The notes under the pieces are model-generated. The model did not search any database and had not been told where the DNA came from. It worked only from the letters and a program-made list of their open reading frames with translations. A program made the translations under genes and the position numbers. From positions 47,702 to 111,701 of the forward strand of contig JAEZRV010000070.1 in assembly GCA_023444055.1 (NCBI GenBank): a DNA stretch of 64,000 nucleotides. The letters are read 5' to 3'. The DNA is from Bacillota bacterium (lineage in GTDB: Bacteria > Bacillota > Clostridia > Acetivibrionales > DSM-1351). Positions 9,173 to 17,680 of the stretch are shown here, piece by piece (position 1 is the first letter of the stretch; every line of letters starts with the position of its first letter).

Positions 9173-9248
9173 ATATACCAAATTCTTCGATTGTATTCTG
9201 ATGTATCAAACAAATATGTTCTTCTGTTAAGAATTGAATTTCGCCCAT
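9171..9248 (-). pseudogene. N-terminal fragment of a Doc/Fic-type toxin
   Basis: A 25-residue frame whose sequence (IQFLTEEHICLIHQ, then NTIEEFG) resembles the first helix of death-on-curing (Doc) toxins, where FLT-E--LxxIHxxxIExxG is typical. Doc proteins are about 125-140 residues and need a later HPFxxGNKR Fic motif, which is absent here: the frame ends in TAA and a terminator. I therefore read it as a deletion remnant, not an active toxin. It follows the 56-residue ORF by 12 bp. Confidence 0.5.
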
Positions 9249-9260
9249 TATAATAATTAG

Positions 9261-9431
9261 CTATTTTGATAATTTATTAAACATTTCTGAATGTTTAACA
9301 TTAGATTTTTTAATAGCTTTCATTACGTCATTTACTTTAGCAGGTACGAATTTAACATTGCTAGTTGTTGTTTCTTTTTTAATCGCTAACATGTTATCAT
9401 CTCCTTCAATATTATTTAAATCTTTATTCAT
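9261..9431 (-). CDS. small ORF, possible antitoxin partner of the Doc fragment
   Basis: A 56-residue frame from the ATG at 9431 (AAGGGG 6-7 bases upstream) or a 43-residue frame from the in-frame ATG at 9392 (GGAG with a near-ideal gap); both starts have ribosome binding sites. The product is basic and short (middle part VKFVPAKVNDVMKAIKKS). It sits where an antitoxin would sit, 12 bp before the Doc-like fragment. I cannot match it to a named antitoxin family. With the toxin truncated it may be an orphan. Confidence 0.5.
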   Translation of the reverse strand: MNKDLNNIEGDDNMLAIKKETTTSNVKFVPAKVNDVMKAIKKSNVKHSEMFNKLSK

Positions 9432-9618
9432 ACAAATCCCCTTAAGCCTAGTTTACACTATTGCCCAAGAATTATTTGTAAAACATTTGTACTCCAATTG
9501 GTAGTACATCTTAACTAAATTATACCATAATGACGCTTTTTGCATCAAATTATATCGAGATAACAGCAAAGCAATCCACAGGCATGTAGATATATTTTCT
9601 CCGATTGTGATTGAATTT

Positions 9619-9787
9619 TCAATTATATACTTCCATTCCGAACTCTTTATTTTTAATATAGCTGGAATATATTCTATTCATTATATCTATTGAGTTTCCA
9701 TTACTTTCTAATTGATGAATTTCATTACCACACAATTTAATACCACAAACAATAATTTTTGATAGTACTATTTAAAATATCAATCAT
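9619..9787 (-). pseudogene. frameshifted small gene of unknown function
   Basis: An ATG at 9787 with AAAGGAG upstream starts MIDILNSTI and then stops quickly. Removing one base in an A run near 9755 restores a protein-like reading (KIIVCGIKLCGNEIHQLESN and on) to a TGA at 9619-9621, about 55 residues in all. Between 9901 and 10011 there is another open stretch of about 34 codons without a start (ending NEAVLAIRKI). Both look like debris of an old insertion. Otherwise 9.43-10.1 kb is empty. Confidence 0.3.
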
Positions 9788-10101
9788 AATCAAATACTCC
9801 TTTGAGTTCAATCTGTATATTTAAACATCCTCATAAGAATTCTCCTTCATTATAGATTAATATGCAATAAATTCCAATACTCCAATTTTCAAAGTTTACA
9901 TTAAATTTTTCGTATCGCCAGTACTGCTTCATTGTAGTCGCTTACATTTTCCCACTTGAAAACTTCTTCTTTGATTGCTTTGTTTTCATTTGGACGATCC
10001 CCCTTGTTTTAATGTGGGTTACAACGGTAGTCCACTTACTTACACCTGGTATCATTCTAAATCAGTGGACTCGTGTATTTTTCACCAACATTTTTGAGTA
10101 T

Positions 10102-10141
10102 AAAAAAACGCCAGAAACCTTTAATTTCAAGCGTTTGGCGT
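10102..10141 (-). terminator. terminator of tRNA-Arg
   Basis: Arms ACGCCA (10108-10113) and TGGCGT (10136-10141), followed on the minus strand by seven Ts. The upstream arm includes the CCA end of the tRNA. Confidence 0.75.
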
Positions 10142-10210
10142 CCCGAACAGGAATCGAACCCGTATCAGTGGAACCGGAATCCACCGTCTTATCCATTAGA
10201 CTACCGAGAC
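10136..10210 (-). tRNA. tRNA-Arg (anticodon CCG)
   Basis: A full cloverleaf folds on the minus strand: acceptor GTCTCGG/TCGGGAC, D arm GTCT/AGAC, anticodon stem GTGGA/TCCAC with loop TTCCGGT (anticodon CCG, reading CGG), T arm ACGGG/CCTGT, discriminator G, encoded CCA. A 27-bp copy of its 3' end lies 2.4 kb away at 7695-7721. Confidence 0.95.
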
Positions 10211-10337
10211 ATTATAAAATTTTTATATCTATTACAGCTTACAGTTAGTTAAATCCAAATTTTAATTCAGCTTATATTACCAATTAAAACCACTACCATA
10301 TTATAGCCTAATAATTACTTGTTTTCAACATTAAAAA

Positions 10338-10417
10338 ACTTTAGCCTTTAGCTTTTGCCCTTAGCTTTTGCCCTTAGCTTTTGCCCTTAGCTTTAGTCTT
10401 TAGCTTTTATTCTTTAT
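10338..10417. repeat. 13-bp tandem repeat, about six units
   Basis: Three perfect units of GCTTTTGCCCTTA (10351-10363, 10364-10376, 10377-10389) are flanked by degenerate units on both sides. They lie in the 406-bp gap between tRNA-Arg and the membrane protein gene, which holds nothing else I can identify. Confidence 0.85.
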
Positions 10418-10616
10418 CTTTTACCTTCCAACCCGATACAAATTAATTTATGTAAATTTCAAGTATATACATTTTATATAGAATTACTCAGAATACTTTC
10501 TACAACCTTGCCAAATCCACAAACCATCCCCAAATTATTTCTGCAACCATGTAAAATATAAACCATTCCGAAACATTTAGACACTCTTACCAAATATATA
10601 ACCATCCCTGAATATT

Positions 10617-11258
10617 CTACAATCTTGTCAAAACCAGATTTAGCAAATACCCAATAGCCTGGCCTAACAATGCATTCCAGATAAATACAAGCACAAATAC
10701 TATTCCTCTGATACTATTTGAAAGCTTGAACAGAACGCATAAACCTCGTGTAATTGCACCATTGAACCAAAAATAAGCCAGTATATCTAGCACTAGTGTG
10801 ATGTATACTAGTATTTCTGAATTATATGAAATAGCCATTTTACCGGTAAAATAACATAACAAATTTAGAGGCGTAATAATAACATTCGCCATCGCATACA
10901 TTTTTGCAACCTTTGTTAACTGGCTTGAATATACCATAACTAATGACATAGATTTACTATCGTTTCTACTTTTAAAATGCTTTATAGTGTCAAAAGCCGG
11001 ATATGAAAAGCTGATTGTGTCCATAAACCCTACCACTAATGCTGCTAGAATCAATATTCCTATAGTCCTAAAACTGAATTCCAAATCATTCCTAAACGCT
11101 AAATCACTTGAACTCCTATTAATTGAGGAAAAAAAGACATCACGTAAGCCCACAAAAGCGATACCTATATAAAGCCACAAAGTTTTGTCATTCAGTTTAG
11201 AGTAGAAATCCTTTTTAAGTAATAAAAAGTCCATTAATTTATTAAAATCCAATTTCAT
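10617..11258 (-). CDS. integral membrane protein of unknown function
   Basis: 213 residues, with about five hydrophobic helices (near residues 28-45, 66-85, 112-137, 145-168 and 180-207) and a charged cytoplasmic N-terminus. The layout is like Yip1-type bundle proteins, but I see no motif that settles this. Start ATG follows AAGGAG at 7-8 bases. It is followed by noncoding DNA and preceded by a gene on the same strand 113 bp upstream. Confidence 0.75.
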   Translation of the reverse strand: MKLDFNKLMDFLLLKKDFYSKLNDKTLWLYIGIAFVGLRDVFFSSINRSSSDLAFRNDLEFSFRTIGILILAALVVGFMDTISFSYPAFDTIKHFKSRNDSKSMSLVMVYSSQLTKVAKMYAMANVIITPLNLLCYFTGKMAISYNSEILVYITLVLDILAYFWFNGAITRGLCVLFKLSNSIRGIVFVLVFIWNALLGQAIGYLLNLVLTRL

Positions 11259-11370
11259 AAATTGCTCCTTAACATTATTTTAACATATCATATAATAATA
11301 TATATAATATATTAAAATCAAGAGCGTTACCAGTAATATGTTTTTTATTGATAAAGCTACGTAATTATAA

Positions 11371-11703
11371 TTAAAACATCTTTACCAATAAAAAAACAAC
11401 CGCTACTAGACTTCCGATTAAAGCTGAGTTAATTATTACATTTTTCATAAAATTACTGTTAACACTTTCCATCCTTTTCGAAGTAACAGCTTTACACTTA
11501 TTTTCTTTTATATAGTTGTTAATAATTGATTCTGCCTCCTTCAGAATAAAGTCATTATTTGTGCTATTTCTCTTATTCAAATTTAATATATTACATTTCT
11601 CCTCTCTGTCTTTTTCCTCTTTCAAAACTAGTATAGCCGACTCAAATAAATTTGAATGGATATCATTAATAACTATTACTTTTTTAGATTTTCCATAAAA
11701 CAT
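11371..11703 (-). CDS. small protein with C-terminal membrane anchor, unknown
   Basis: 110 residues from the ATG at 11703, which has GGAGG 5 bases upstream; a TTG further upstream lacks a site. The N-terminal 85 residues are hydrophilic and rich in Lys, Glu and Asn (FYGKSKKVIVINDIHSN at the start), and residues 87-108 form one hydrophobic helix (INSALIGSLVAVVFLLVKMF at the end). Probably tail-anchored in the membrane. It lies just downstream of spoIIE, which suggests, but does not show, a sporulation link. Confidence 0.65.
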   Translation of the reverse strand: MFYGKSKKVIVINDIHSNLFESAILVLKEEKDREEKCNILNLNKRNSTNNDFILKEAESIINNYIKENKCKAVTSKRMESVNSNFMKNVIINSALIGSLVAVVFLLVKMF

Positions 11704-11875
11704 AGCATCCTCCAATAAGAACAAGGTTGAAAGAACTTAAATACTTATAAATGCGTTACCGAGTCCATGTCATTTCATTATGTTGTTTTGTGTAAATGTG
11801 AGACATGGACATATTTATGAGTAGTTTATGAAAGTTTACTATTTTTATACACATACACTAATAATCAATAATAAA

Positions 11876-14296
11876 TTACTTAGATTTCCATACTTTTGTG
11901 ACCATAACCATCATATCATCAATTGGTATCTTATTATTGCATGCACATAATGCCTCTTCTAATAAGTCATCTGCTATAATTTGAGGATTTTTACTAGTCA
12001 TATTCTGCAAGATACTTTGTACTTTTTTTACACTATCTGAATCAGCCTGAAACGAATCAATAATTCCATCAGAAACCATTATTACAAAATCCCCATTATC
12101 CACCCTCTTATGTACCAATTCAACCTCAACATCGCTCAAAATGCCTGCAGGCAATGATGCTGTTTTTACAATATCAACAAAATCATTTCTTTTTATAAAA
12201 GTAGGAGCTGCTCCAACTTTAACGAATTCCACTTCACCTTCGTATAGATCTAATACAGATATATCAATTGTTGCAAAAGAGTCATCATTAGATTTTAAAA
12301 CTAGCAGTGAATTAATGAGTTTAACTGTAGTATCCTTGTCAAAACCGGATTCCATAAACTGCTCAATGAGACTAATTGTTGCTTTGCTTTGCACACATGC
12401 CTTATGTCCTGTTCCCATTCCATCGCTCAAAGCTGTAATATATTTACCATCACCAGTATTTATAAAAGTATAGTTATCTCCAGAAACATATTTCTCATTT
12501 TTCGGTATTCTTGCCACACCTGTAATTACTTTAAAGGTTTCTTCCTCGACAAGTTTAATAGTACAAATATTCGTTTTTGAATTTAAACCGCACTCACTTC
12601 CATCCTTCAACATCTTCCGATTGACAACTGCTGAAACTGCCTTTTCAACAGTTCCTATACAACTTCTTTTACCACCGCAGCCTTTATATGATAAGGTTAT
12701 TTCATACTTACCATATTTATTTTCATATACAATAGCCTCTACATCACGTATACCTAACTTTGTTAATTCTGTTATTATTTGATTCTCTATATCATCCTTA
12801 AAGTCAATGTCTGTGTTTAATTCAGTTGCCAAATTTGAGATAACCTTTGACATGCTCCTTAGTTGTTGTGATACTAATCCCCTGCTTTCTCCGATTTTGT
12901 TCCGCCATACCATGTCTACTTTGAACAGTTCAAAAACATTATTAACAGCCTTTACGAATTCACCTACCCTCTCGCACCTGTCCATAAAGTATTTAGGAAT
13001 ATCCTCTTCTTCGATCCATCCCTTGCCATCCAGCTTTTCAACGATTTTGAACATGATCTGATATGTGTTACAAAAATTCTGCTCCCAGCAATGTGTACAT
13101 AAGCTGCAATCCTTACACACCTTGTCTGCCACTCTATCAAAAATAGCTGTAATATCGTGTTTTTCTGTTATAGTTTTTGTTTCACATATTTCATCAAAGG
13201 TTTTTGCCATTTCACCAAATGCAATTGAAAACCTGTTTAATTTATCTACAGTTATATCCTTAATCCTGCTACTATACCCTTTTTTATCTCCCTTATTTAA
13301 TAATTTACTATTAAATCTGCTAACTATTGCATCCATTACCTTTTGAGGTATTAGCATGAATATTACGATTGATATAATTATTTCATATAAAATGAGTAAT
13401 TCTATCGAACCAGTAATAACATAGGTCAATATTGCATCTCCCATTAATACACCTAAGCAGCAGCCTATTTTCCCCATTCCCCTTAAAATCCCCGAAATGA
13501 GTCCACAGAATGCATATGAGGCAACAGCCGTTGATGAGCCAGAGGAAATGCTTATTAATGTTCCCACAATAACGCCTATTGCTGTTCCATTTCCAGCACC
13601 TGCTTTAAAGCTAAAAACAAGTATAATAATAATACACAAAATATTTCTAACGCTTACTCCATTAATGCTTAATGGACCAACACCACTTATTGTCAATGCA
13701 AATGTAATTGCAATACTCAATACCTCTTCATTTGTCATATTGTATATCTTTGTTGGACTTTCAAGCACTCCCATCACGTTTTTAAATACAAAAACCAGTG
13801 CAAAAATAATAAACCCATTTAAAAGTGCCTCAAGTATGCTATACATATAAAAACCCTGTAAATTAATAAATACTATTTCAGGTATCAACATTCCAATAAA
13901 TGTTGTGATACCAACTCGTAAATGAGAGCCTATACTCTTTTTAAAAGGTATATTGATTGCATTAATTAGAAGCATTACTGTAAAAGCCGTTATCAGCTTA
14001 TAAAATAACTCATTATCGTAAGCTGACCCTGCAGAAAGCATCCCTGCAAATACAGCAATTGATATAAAAATCCTATTAATATTCATTCCTAGAGTAGCAG
14101 CATAGATTGCGATACCCAATGGCATTCTTCCATCAAATATCGTGATTCTACCTAATAAAAAAGCCATTGGTAAAATAAAAAGATTTGTTTTGTTAAGATA
14201 GTCCATTAAAGCTAAGATTTTTGTACTACCGAACTTCTTGTGTTCAGAAGAATTATACTTTCCAATATTTTTATATGGAAGTGTTTCTGTCCTCAT
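11876..14296 (-). CDS. spoIIE: stage II sporulation protein E, serine phosphatase
   Basis: Membrane phosphatase that dephosphorylates SpoIIAA and so triggers sigma-F in the forespore; it also binds FtsZ at the polar septum. From the ATG at 14296 (AGGGGG about 10 bases upstream) the product has 806 residues. The first ~320 form about ten membrane helices, a cysteine-rich central region follows (CKDCSLCTHCWEQ), and the last ~220 are a PP2C-type domain with ALSDGMGTGHKA and VSDGIIDSF metal-binding motifs. A longer start at 14344 has no ribosome binding site. In Bacillus the gene follows yabR; here that neighbour is 32 kb away. Confidence 0.95.
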   Translation of the reverse strand: MRTETLPYKNIGKYNSSEHKKFGSTKILALMDYLNKTNLFILPMAFLLGRITIFDGRMPLGIAIYAATLGMNINRIFISIAVFAGMLSAGSAYDNELFYKLITAFTVMLLINAINIPFKKSIGSHLRVGITTFIGMLIPEIVFINLQGFYMYSILEALLNGFIIFALVFVFKNVMGVLESPTKIYNMTNEEVLSIAITFALTISGVGPLSINGVSVRNILCIIIILVFSFKAGAGNGTAIGVIVGTLISISSGSSTAVASYAFCGLISGILRGMGKIGCCLGVLMGDAILTYVITGSIELLILYEIIISIVIFMLIPQKVMDAIVSRFNSKLLNKGDKKGYSSRIKDITVDKLNRFSIAFGEMAKTFDEICETKTITEKHDITAIFDRVADKVCKDCSLCTHCWEQNFCNTYQIMFKIVEKLDGKGWIEEEDIPKYFMDRCERVGEFVKAVNNVFELFKVDMVWRNKIGESRGLVSQQLRSMSKVISNLATELNTDIDFKDDIENQIITELTKLGIRDVEAIVYENKYGKYEITLSYKGCGGKRSCIGTVEKAVSAVVNRKMLKDGSECGLNSKTNICTIKLVEEETFKVITGVARIPKNEKYVSGDNYTFINTGDGKYITALSDGMGTGHKACVQSKATISLIEQFMESGFDKDTTVKLINSLLVLKSNDDSFATIDISVLDLYEGEVEFVKVGAAPTFIKRNDFVDIVKTASLPAGILSDVEVELVHKRVDNGDFVIMVSDGIIDSFQADSDSVKKVQSILQNMTSKNPQIIADDLLEEALCACNNKIPIDDMMVMVTKVWKSK

Positions 14297-14689
14297 CTTT
14301 AGTGATCCCCCTATACTTTTTCTTTTGTTATTTGTAGCAGTCATTATTATCAGCTAAAAATCTAATGCCAACTTCACCTTTATACTAATTTGTATTTAGA
14401 ATTTCTTACATTTTAAATACGAAACAGTATTATTGTATGCTGATGTCTCTTAACCCTTTAAAATTAAATGTTTTTAAGCATGTGTTCTATTAAATGTGAA
14501 TGTTAATTTGTAACGACTTTATGATTATAATGCGGGTAATAAAAATTATTTGTCACATTTAGAATAGGGAAATAATATGTTTTAGACAGTTATCATCAAA
14601 AAGATATACTACTAAAACATGAATTTAAGTGTTTCTAGTTTGATAAAAACAAAATTATAACTATAGACTTACTGTATTTTGATATACCC

Positions 14690-14696
14690 TGTCGAA
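14690..14696. promoter_or_regulatory. single 0A-box-like site between spoIIE and yitT
   Basis: TGTCGAA, the Spo0A-box core, occurs once in the 534-bp divergent gap between spoIIE and the YitT gene, about 390 bp from the spoIIE start. That is far for direct control, so it may be chance. I see no second box and nothing else of note in this gap. Confidence 0.25.
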
Positions 14697-14830
14697 AAGT
14701 TTCTTATTCTTAGTAATGCTATATGTATATATCCCAGAAGCAAAAGCATAGCATCTATATCTTTGAGCAAACTATAAGCAAATAAATTTTTAGCACAACA
14801 ATTGAGAATTGTAATCTAAGGAGTAACAAT

Positions 14831-15682
14831 ATGAAGAGTTTAATAAAAGACTTTTTTCTGATTAATGTCGGGTTAATACTGGTTGGAATTGGAATCTGTC
14901 TATTTAAAATACCAAATAATTTTGCAACTGGAGGAGTTAGCGGCTTAGCCATAATTACAAGTAGTTTTTTTCCAAATCTTGATGTGGGGCCCATTATGCT
15001 TATAATTAATATTTGTTTAGTGCTAGTCGGGTTTCTTTTTCTAGGAAAAGATTTTGGCTCCAAAACAATTTACTCAAGCTTCGCACTATCTGGTATAGTA
15101 TGGTTTATTCAAAAAATCATCCCCATTAAGTCATCTCTAACTGGAGACTTGATGCTTGAACTTATTTATTCAATTATTTTCCCAGCTGTTGGTTCAGCAA
15201 TAGTTTTTAACTGCAATGCATCAACAGGAGGAACAGATATTATAGCAAAAATTATCAGTAAATTTACCCGACTTGATATAGGAAAAACCTTAATGCTATC
15301 GGACTTCATGATTGCTGCTGGAGCAGGAGCAGTTTTTGGTATCAAGATAGGTATGTATTCTGTCTTAGGTCTTATTATTAAGTCTTTTATGATAGACCTT
15401 GTAATTGAAGGCTTAAATGTGAAAAAGCAAATGGTTATAATCAGTTCTAAGCCTGAAGATATTAAAAACTATATTGTATCTCAACTTCGAAGAGGAGCCA
15501 CTGTATATAGAGCTGAAGGTGCATTTACTCACAGAGCGGAGGAAGTAATTAGCACAGTTCTGAACAGAAGGCAGGCTATAAAGCTTCGTAGTTTCATACG
15601 CAGTGTAGACCATTCCGCCTTTATCACAATCAGTAATACATCTGAAATCATTGGGAAGGGTTTTAGAAGCATTGATGAATAA
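14831..15682 (+). CDS. YitT-family membrane protein
   Basis: 283 residues. The first 185 contain the YitT/DUF161 membrane domain with five to six helices and the conserved NCNASTGGTDIIAKI segment. The last ~85 residues are the cytoplasmic DUF2179 domain (RGATVYRAEGAFTHRAEEV). Members are predicted transporters or membrane regulators; substrates are largely unknown. The ATG follows AAGGAG at 7 bases. It ends at the bidirectional terminator shared with the tRNA operon. Confidence 0.92.
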   Translation: MKSLIKDFFLINVGLILVGIGICLFKIPNNFATGGVSGLAIITSSFFPNLDVGPIMLIINICLVLVGFLFLGKDFGSKTIYSSFALSGIVWFIQKIIPIKSSLTGDLMLELIYSIIFPAVGSAIVFNCNASTGGTDIIAKIISKFTRLDIGKTLMLSDFMIAAGAGAVFGIKIGMYSVLGLIIKSFMIDLVIEGLNVKKQMVIISSKPEDIKNYIVSQLRRGATVYRAEGAFTHRAEEVISTVLNRRQAIKLRSFIRSVDHSAFITISNTSEIIGKGFRSIDE

Positions 15683-15721
15683 AAAATATATTATATTTTA
15701 TTTAGAAACAAAAACATGTAA

Positions 15722-15751
15722 AAAGAGATTGCATTAATATGCAATCTCTTT
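15722..15751. terminator. bidirectional terminator between yitT and the tRNA operon
   Basis: A 13-bp perfect stem (15722-15734 with 15739-15751), A-rich on one side and T-rich on the other, so it can stop both the plus-strand yitT transcript and the minus-strand tRNA transcript. Confidence 0.85.
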
Positions 15752-15826
15752 GGTGGGAACTATAGGGCTCGAACCTATGACCCTCTGCTTGTAAGGCAGA
15801 TGCTCTCCCAGCTGAGCTAAGCTCCC
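15751..15826 (-). tRNA. tRNA-Val (anticodon TAC)
   Basis: Minus-strand cloverleaf with acceptor GGGAGCT/AGTTCCC, anticodon stem TCTGC/GCAGA, loop CTTACAA (anticodon TAC), T arm ATAGG/CCTAT, discriminator A and encoded CCA. Third gene of the Met-Glu-Val operon. Confidence 0.96.
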
Positions 15827-15830
15827 AAAA

Positions 15831-15905
15831 TGGTGACCCGTAGGGGAATCGAACCCCTGTTATCGCCGTGAAAGGGCGGTGTCTTAACCGCTTGACCAAC
15901 GGGCC
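15831..15905 (-). tRNA. tRNA-Glu (anticodon TTC)
   Basis: Minus-strand cloverleaf with acceptor GGCCCGT/ACGGGTC, anticodon loop CTTTCAC (TTC), T arm AGGGG/CCCCT and encoded CCA. The outermost anticodon-stem pair is a C-A mismatch, otherwise it matches the classical Firmicute tRNA-Glu. Confidence 0.96.
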
Positions 15906-15909
15906 GTGT

Positions 15910-15937
15910 AAAAAAGCGATATATCTATCGCTTTTTT
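15910..15937. terminator. hairpin between tRNA-Met and tRNA-Glu
   Basis: Arms AAAAAAGCGATA (15910-15921) and TATCGCTTTTTT (15926-15937) are perfect complements with a 4-base loop. It resembles a terminator yet lies inside the tRNA operon, so it may cause partial termination or serve as a processing signal. Confidence 0.7.
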
Positions 15938-15938
15938 A

Positions 15939-16014
15939 TGGTAGCGGCGGTGGGATTTGAACCTACGACCTGTCGGGTATGAACCGAATGCTCTAGCCAC
16001 TGAGCCACGCCGCC
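15939..16014 (-). tRNA. elongator tRNA-Met (anticodon CAT)
   Basis: Minus-strand cloverleaf with acceptor GGCGGCG/CGCCGCT, anticodon stem TTCGG/CCGAC region, loop with CAT, and encoded CCA. The 5' end pairs fully and lacks the initiator's C-A mismatch, and the sequence resembles the Bacillus elongator. One A-C mismatch sits in the T stem (GTAGG/CCCAC). Confidence 0.92.
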
Positions 16015-16045
16015 ATAAATGTTGCCGTTCGTAACGTGCTTTTAC

Positions 16046-16074
16046 ATTATACAAAAGAAGATGATTTATGTCAA
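16046..16074 (-). promoter_or_regulatory. consensus sigma-A promoter of the tRNA operon
   Basis: On the minus strand TTGACA (16069-16074), a 17-bp spacer and TATAAT (16046-16051): a perfect consensus promoter 32 bp before tRNA-Met. Confidence 0.92.
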
Positions 16075-16174
16075 TAGCTTTTCATAATATTTTTTATTGG
16101 AATTTACAGGTATGATTCTAGTGTAATTCCAATGATGTTTTAAAATAAGACAGTACAATTTAAAAAATATAAAA

Positions 16175-16260
16175 ATCCCTATGTTATACTTCAACATAAG
16201 GATAGAATTTTTAGGAAGAAATATATTAAGACTAGCTGGTGGACTAAATCCACCAACTAG
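16175..16260. terminator. two hairpins in the gap upstream of the tRNA operon
   Basis: The first hairpin spans 16175-16203 (ATCC/GGAT outer, TATGTT/AACATA inner) and is followed by a T run on the plus strand. The second spans 16232-16260 (TGGTGGA/TCCACCA) with no T run. The rest of the 407-bp gap between tRNA-Met and the VCBS gene is featureless AT-rich DNA. Confidence 0.5.
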
Positions 16261-16421
16261 AATAAATTGTTTTCAACATTAGTTATTTTATATTATTTAT
16301 AGTAATTTGTATATTGTGAAAAATATTAAAAAATTTTGGCATATTTTAAATTAAAATTGTTAATTTTTTCTCAACCTAGGTTATTGCTTAAGCATTTAGA
16401 GTTTTTATTTAGAGTTTTTAT

Positions 16422-17162
16422 TTATTGCTCTTCAATGGGGCTAAGTCCAAATATAGCCACATACTGTTCCATCAAGTAGAACTTTTTCCCGTTCCATTTC
16501 AGTACACTTTGTACGTATCCCAAAGAATCAGCATGATATCGACCTGATATGCTTTGGTATCCTAATAATTCATAAATTCCATTTGAATCAAAGTCAATAG
16601 GATATAACCCACTTAGTGGATCAACCCATCCCTTAATAGGTACTTTAAGTTCCCCATTTGGCTTATATATTTCATTTAAATAATCCCACCCCTTATAAGT
16701 TATATCTATTAGATATTTTGTTCTCAGCTCAATGTTAGTTACAGATACTTGATAAAAATTTTCAAATTCTACTATGTAACTGAATTTATTATTGTAATCT
16801 TCATAATCAAAAATCAACTTTATTTGACTACCTATATCCGTAAATATGTAATAAAACATAATGCCTCCGCTTCCTCCCGAAGCAATACTTACAAGTATAT
16901 CCTTAACTTTGTCTCCTGTGAGATCCTGCAAAAATAAGGCTGGACTATATCCTGCATCAGATGCCAGCTTATAGCTTTGTGTAATACCAGTCTTTCCATC
17001 TTTAATATTTAGCGTAATGTCTTGTATAAATGAACTTTCAGGCATTTTCATTCCAGTAAGATATACATAATCAAGAATATTATCTCCATTTACATCACCT
17101 AAAGCACTTGCAACGATATTATTACTATTAGAATATTTTCCAGGTCGATTTGCATTATACAA
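16422..17162 (-). CDS. VCBS/FG-GAP-repeat protein without signal peptide
   Basis: 246 residues with three FG-GAP-like calcium-binding blades: ALGDVNGDNILDYVYL, FLQDLTGDKVKDILVS and YPIDFDSNGIYELLG. These usually form beta-propeller blades in extracellular or surface proteins. The start is TTG at 17162, preceded by AAGGAGG at 8 bases, and there is no signal peptide, so the protein is either cytoplasmic, for example a mother-cell or spore-associated protein, or exported another way. Function unknown. The 157-bp repeat lies 85 bp upstream of its start. Confidence 0.75.
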   Translation of the reverse strand: MYNANRPGKYSNSNNIVASALGDVNGDNILDYVYLTGMKMPESSFIQDITLNIKDGKTGITQSYKLASDAGYSPALFLQDLTGDKVKDILVSIASGGSGGIMFYYIFTDIGSQIKLIFDYEDYNNKFSYIVEFENFYQVSVTNIELRTKYLIDITYKGWDYLNEIYKPNGELKVPIKGWVDPLSGLYPIDFDSNGIYELLGYQSISGRYHADSLGYVQSVLKWNGKKFYLMEQYVAIFGLSPIEEQ

Positions 17163-17246
17163 AAGATATACCTCCTTACTATTAAATATGGCACTTTACG
17201 ATTATAAAACGAGTCATAAAATGGTTTGGATAAGTTGTTTTGCATA

Positions 17247-17403
17247 TTATAACGCCTAGATTCAAAATGAAATTTTTCGATTGTAGAAAAATTTTATTAC
17301 AGCAGCGGCGTTTCATCGAGGCAGAGGATATTTTCACCGCCTGAAAACCAAAGCTGTATCCTCCACTTATAGAAATGGATGGCATTTCCTTGCCTCGTTA
17401 TAA
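17247..17403 (+). repeat. 157-bp structured repeat, TTATAACG family, copy A
   Basis: Starts with TTATAACG and ends with CGTTATAA, a perfect inverted terminal repeat. Inside are a long A-T stem (about 13 bp, AATGAAATTTTTC with its complement, one mismatch in this copy), a GC-rich block (GCGGCG ... CACCGCC) and a third stem near the right end. Copies B, C and D (48758, 56733, 56884) are about 90% alike by eye and lie in the same orientation. The remainder of the 518-bp gap before the next gene also holds the 62-bp repeat below. Confidence 0.9.
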
Positions 17404-17474
17404 TAATATGAAATGTATGGTTAAATAGTTCTTTATATATAAAATGTTGTATGTTAGTATATTGCTAGAGCCAA

Positions 17475-17536
17475 TTACTAGCTAAAACCGATAGCTTACT
17501 CGAGCGATGGCTATGAACCGTAATTGACTTTAGTAA
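17475..17536 (+). repeat. 62-bp repeat with TTACTA/TTAGTAA ends, copy 1
   Basis: Begins TTACTAG and ends TTGACTTTAGTAA. The last 21 bases are shared exactly with the copy at 24159-24222, and the AAACCGATA-like start is also shared. The ends are inverted repeats of each other. Confidence 0.75.
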
Positions 17537-17680
17537 CTGTATTCGTCAGTATACCAACACTTTTTGATACAAAAGCTAATGCACAGAATTGATTATACTT
17601 ACTTTAGCATCTAAATTTAACGACAATTATTAACAGATTATAGGTTAGAGAAAATAATTTTGAAATCAGCGAGGTAAAAT

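Noticed and set aside
10012..10248. Open frame on the plus strand over tRNA-Arg
   Set aside because: It is the reverse of the tRNA gene; a tRNA-derived sequence reading like RLASRTGIEPVSVEPES is a common false protein.
14297..14830. Spo0A-controlled spoIIE promoter
   Set aside because: Only one TGTCGAA core, about 390 bp from the gene; listed as a weak site but not claimed as control.
15702..15899. Open frame over the tRNA-Val/Glu genes
   Set aside because: Entirely explained by the tRNA sequences.
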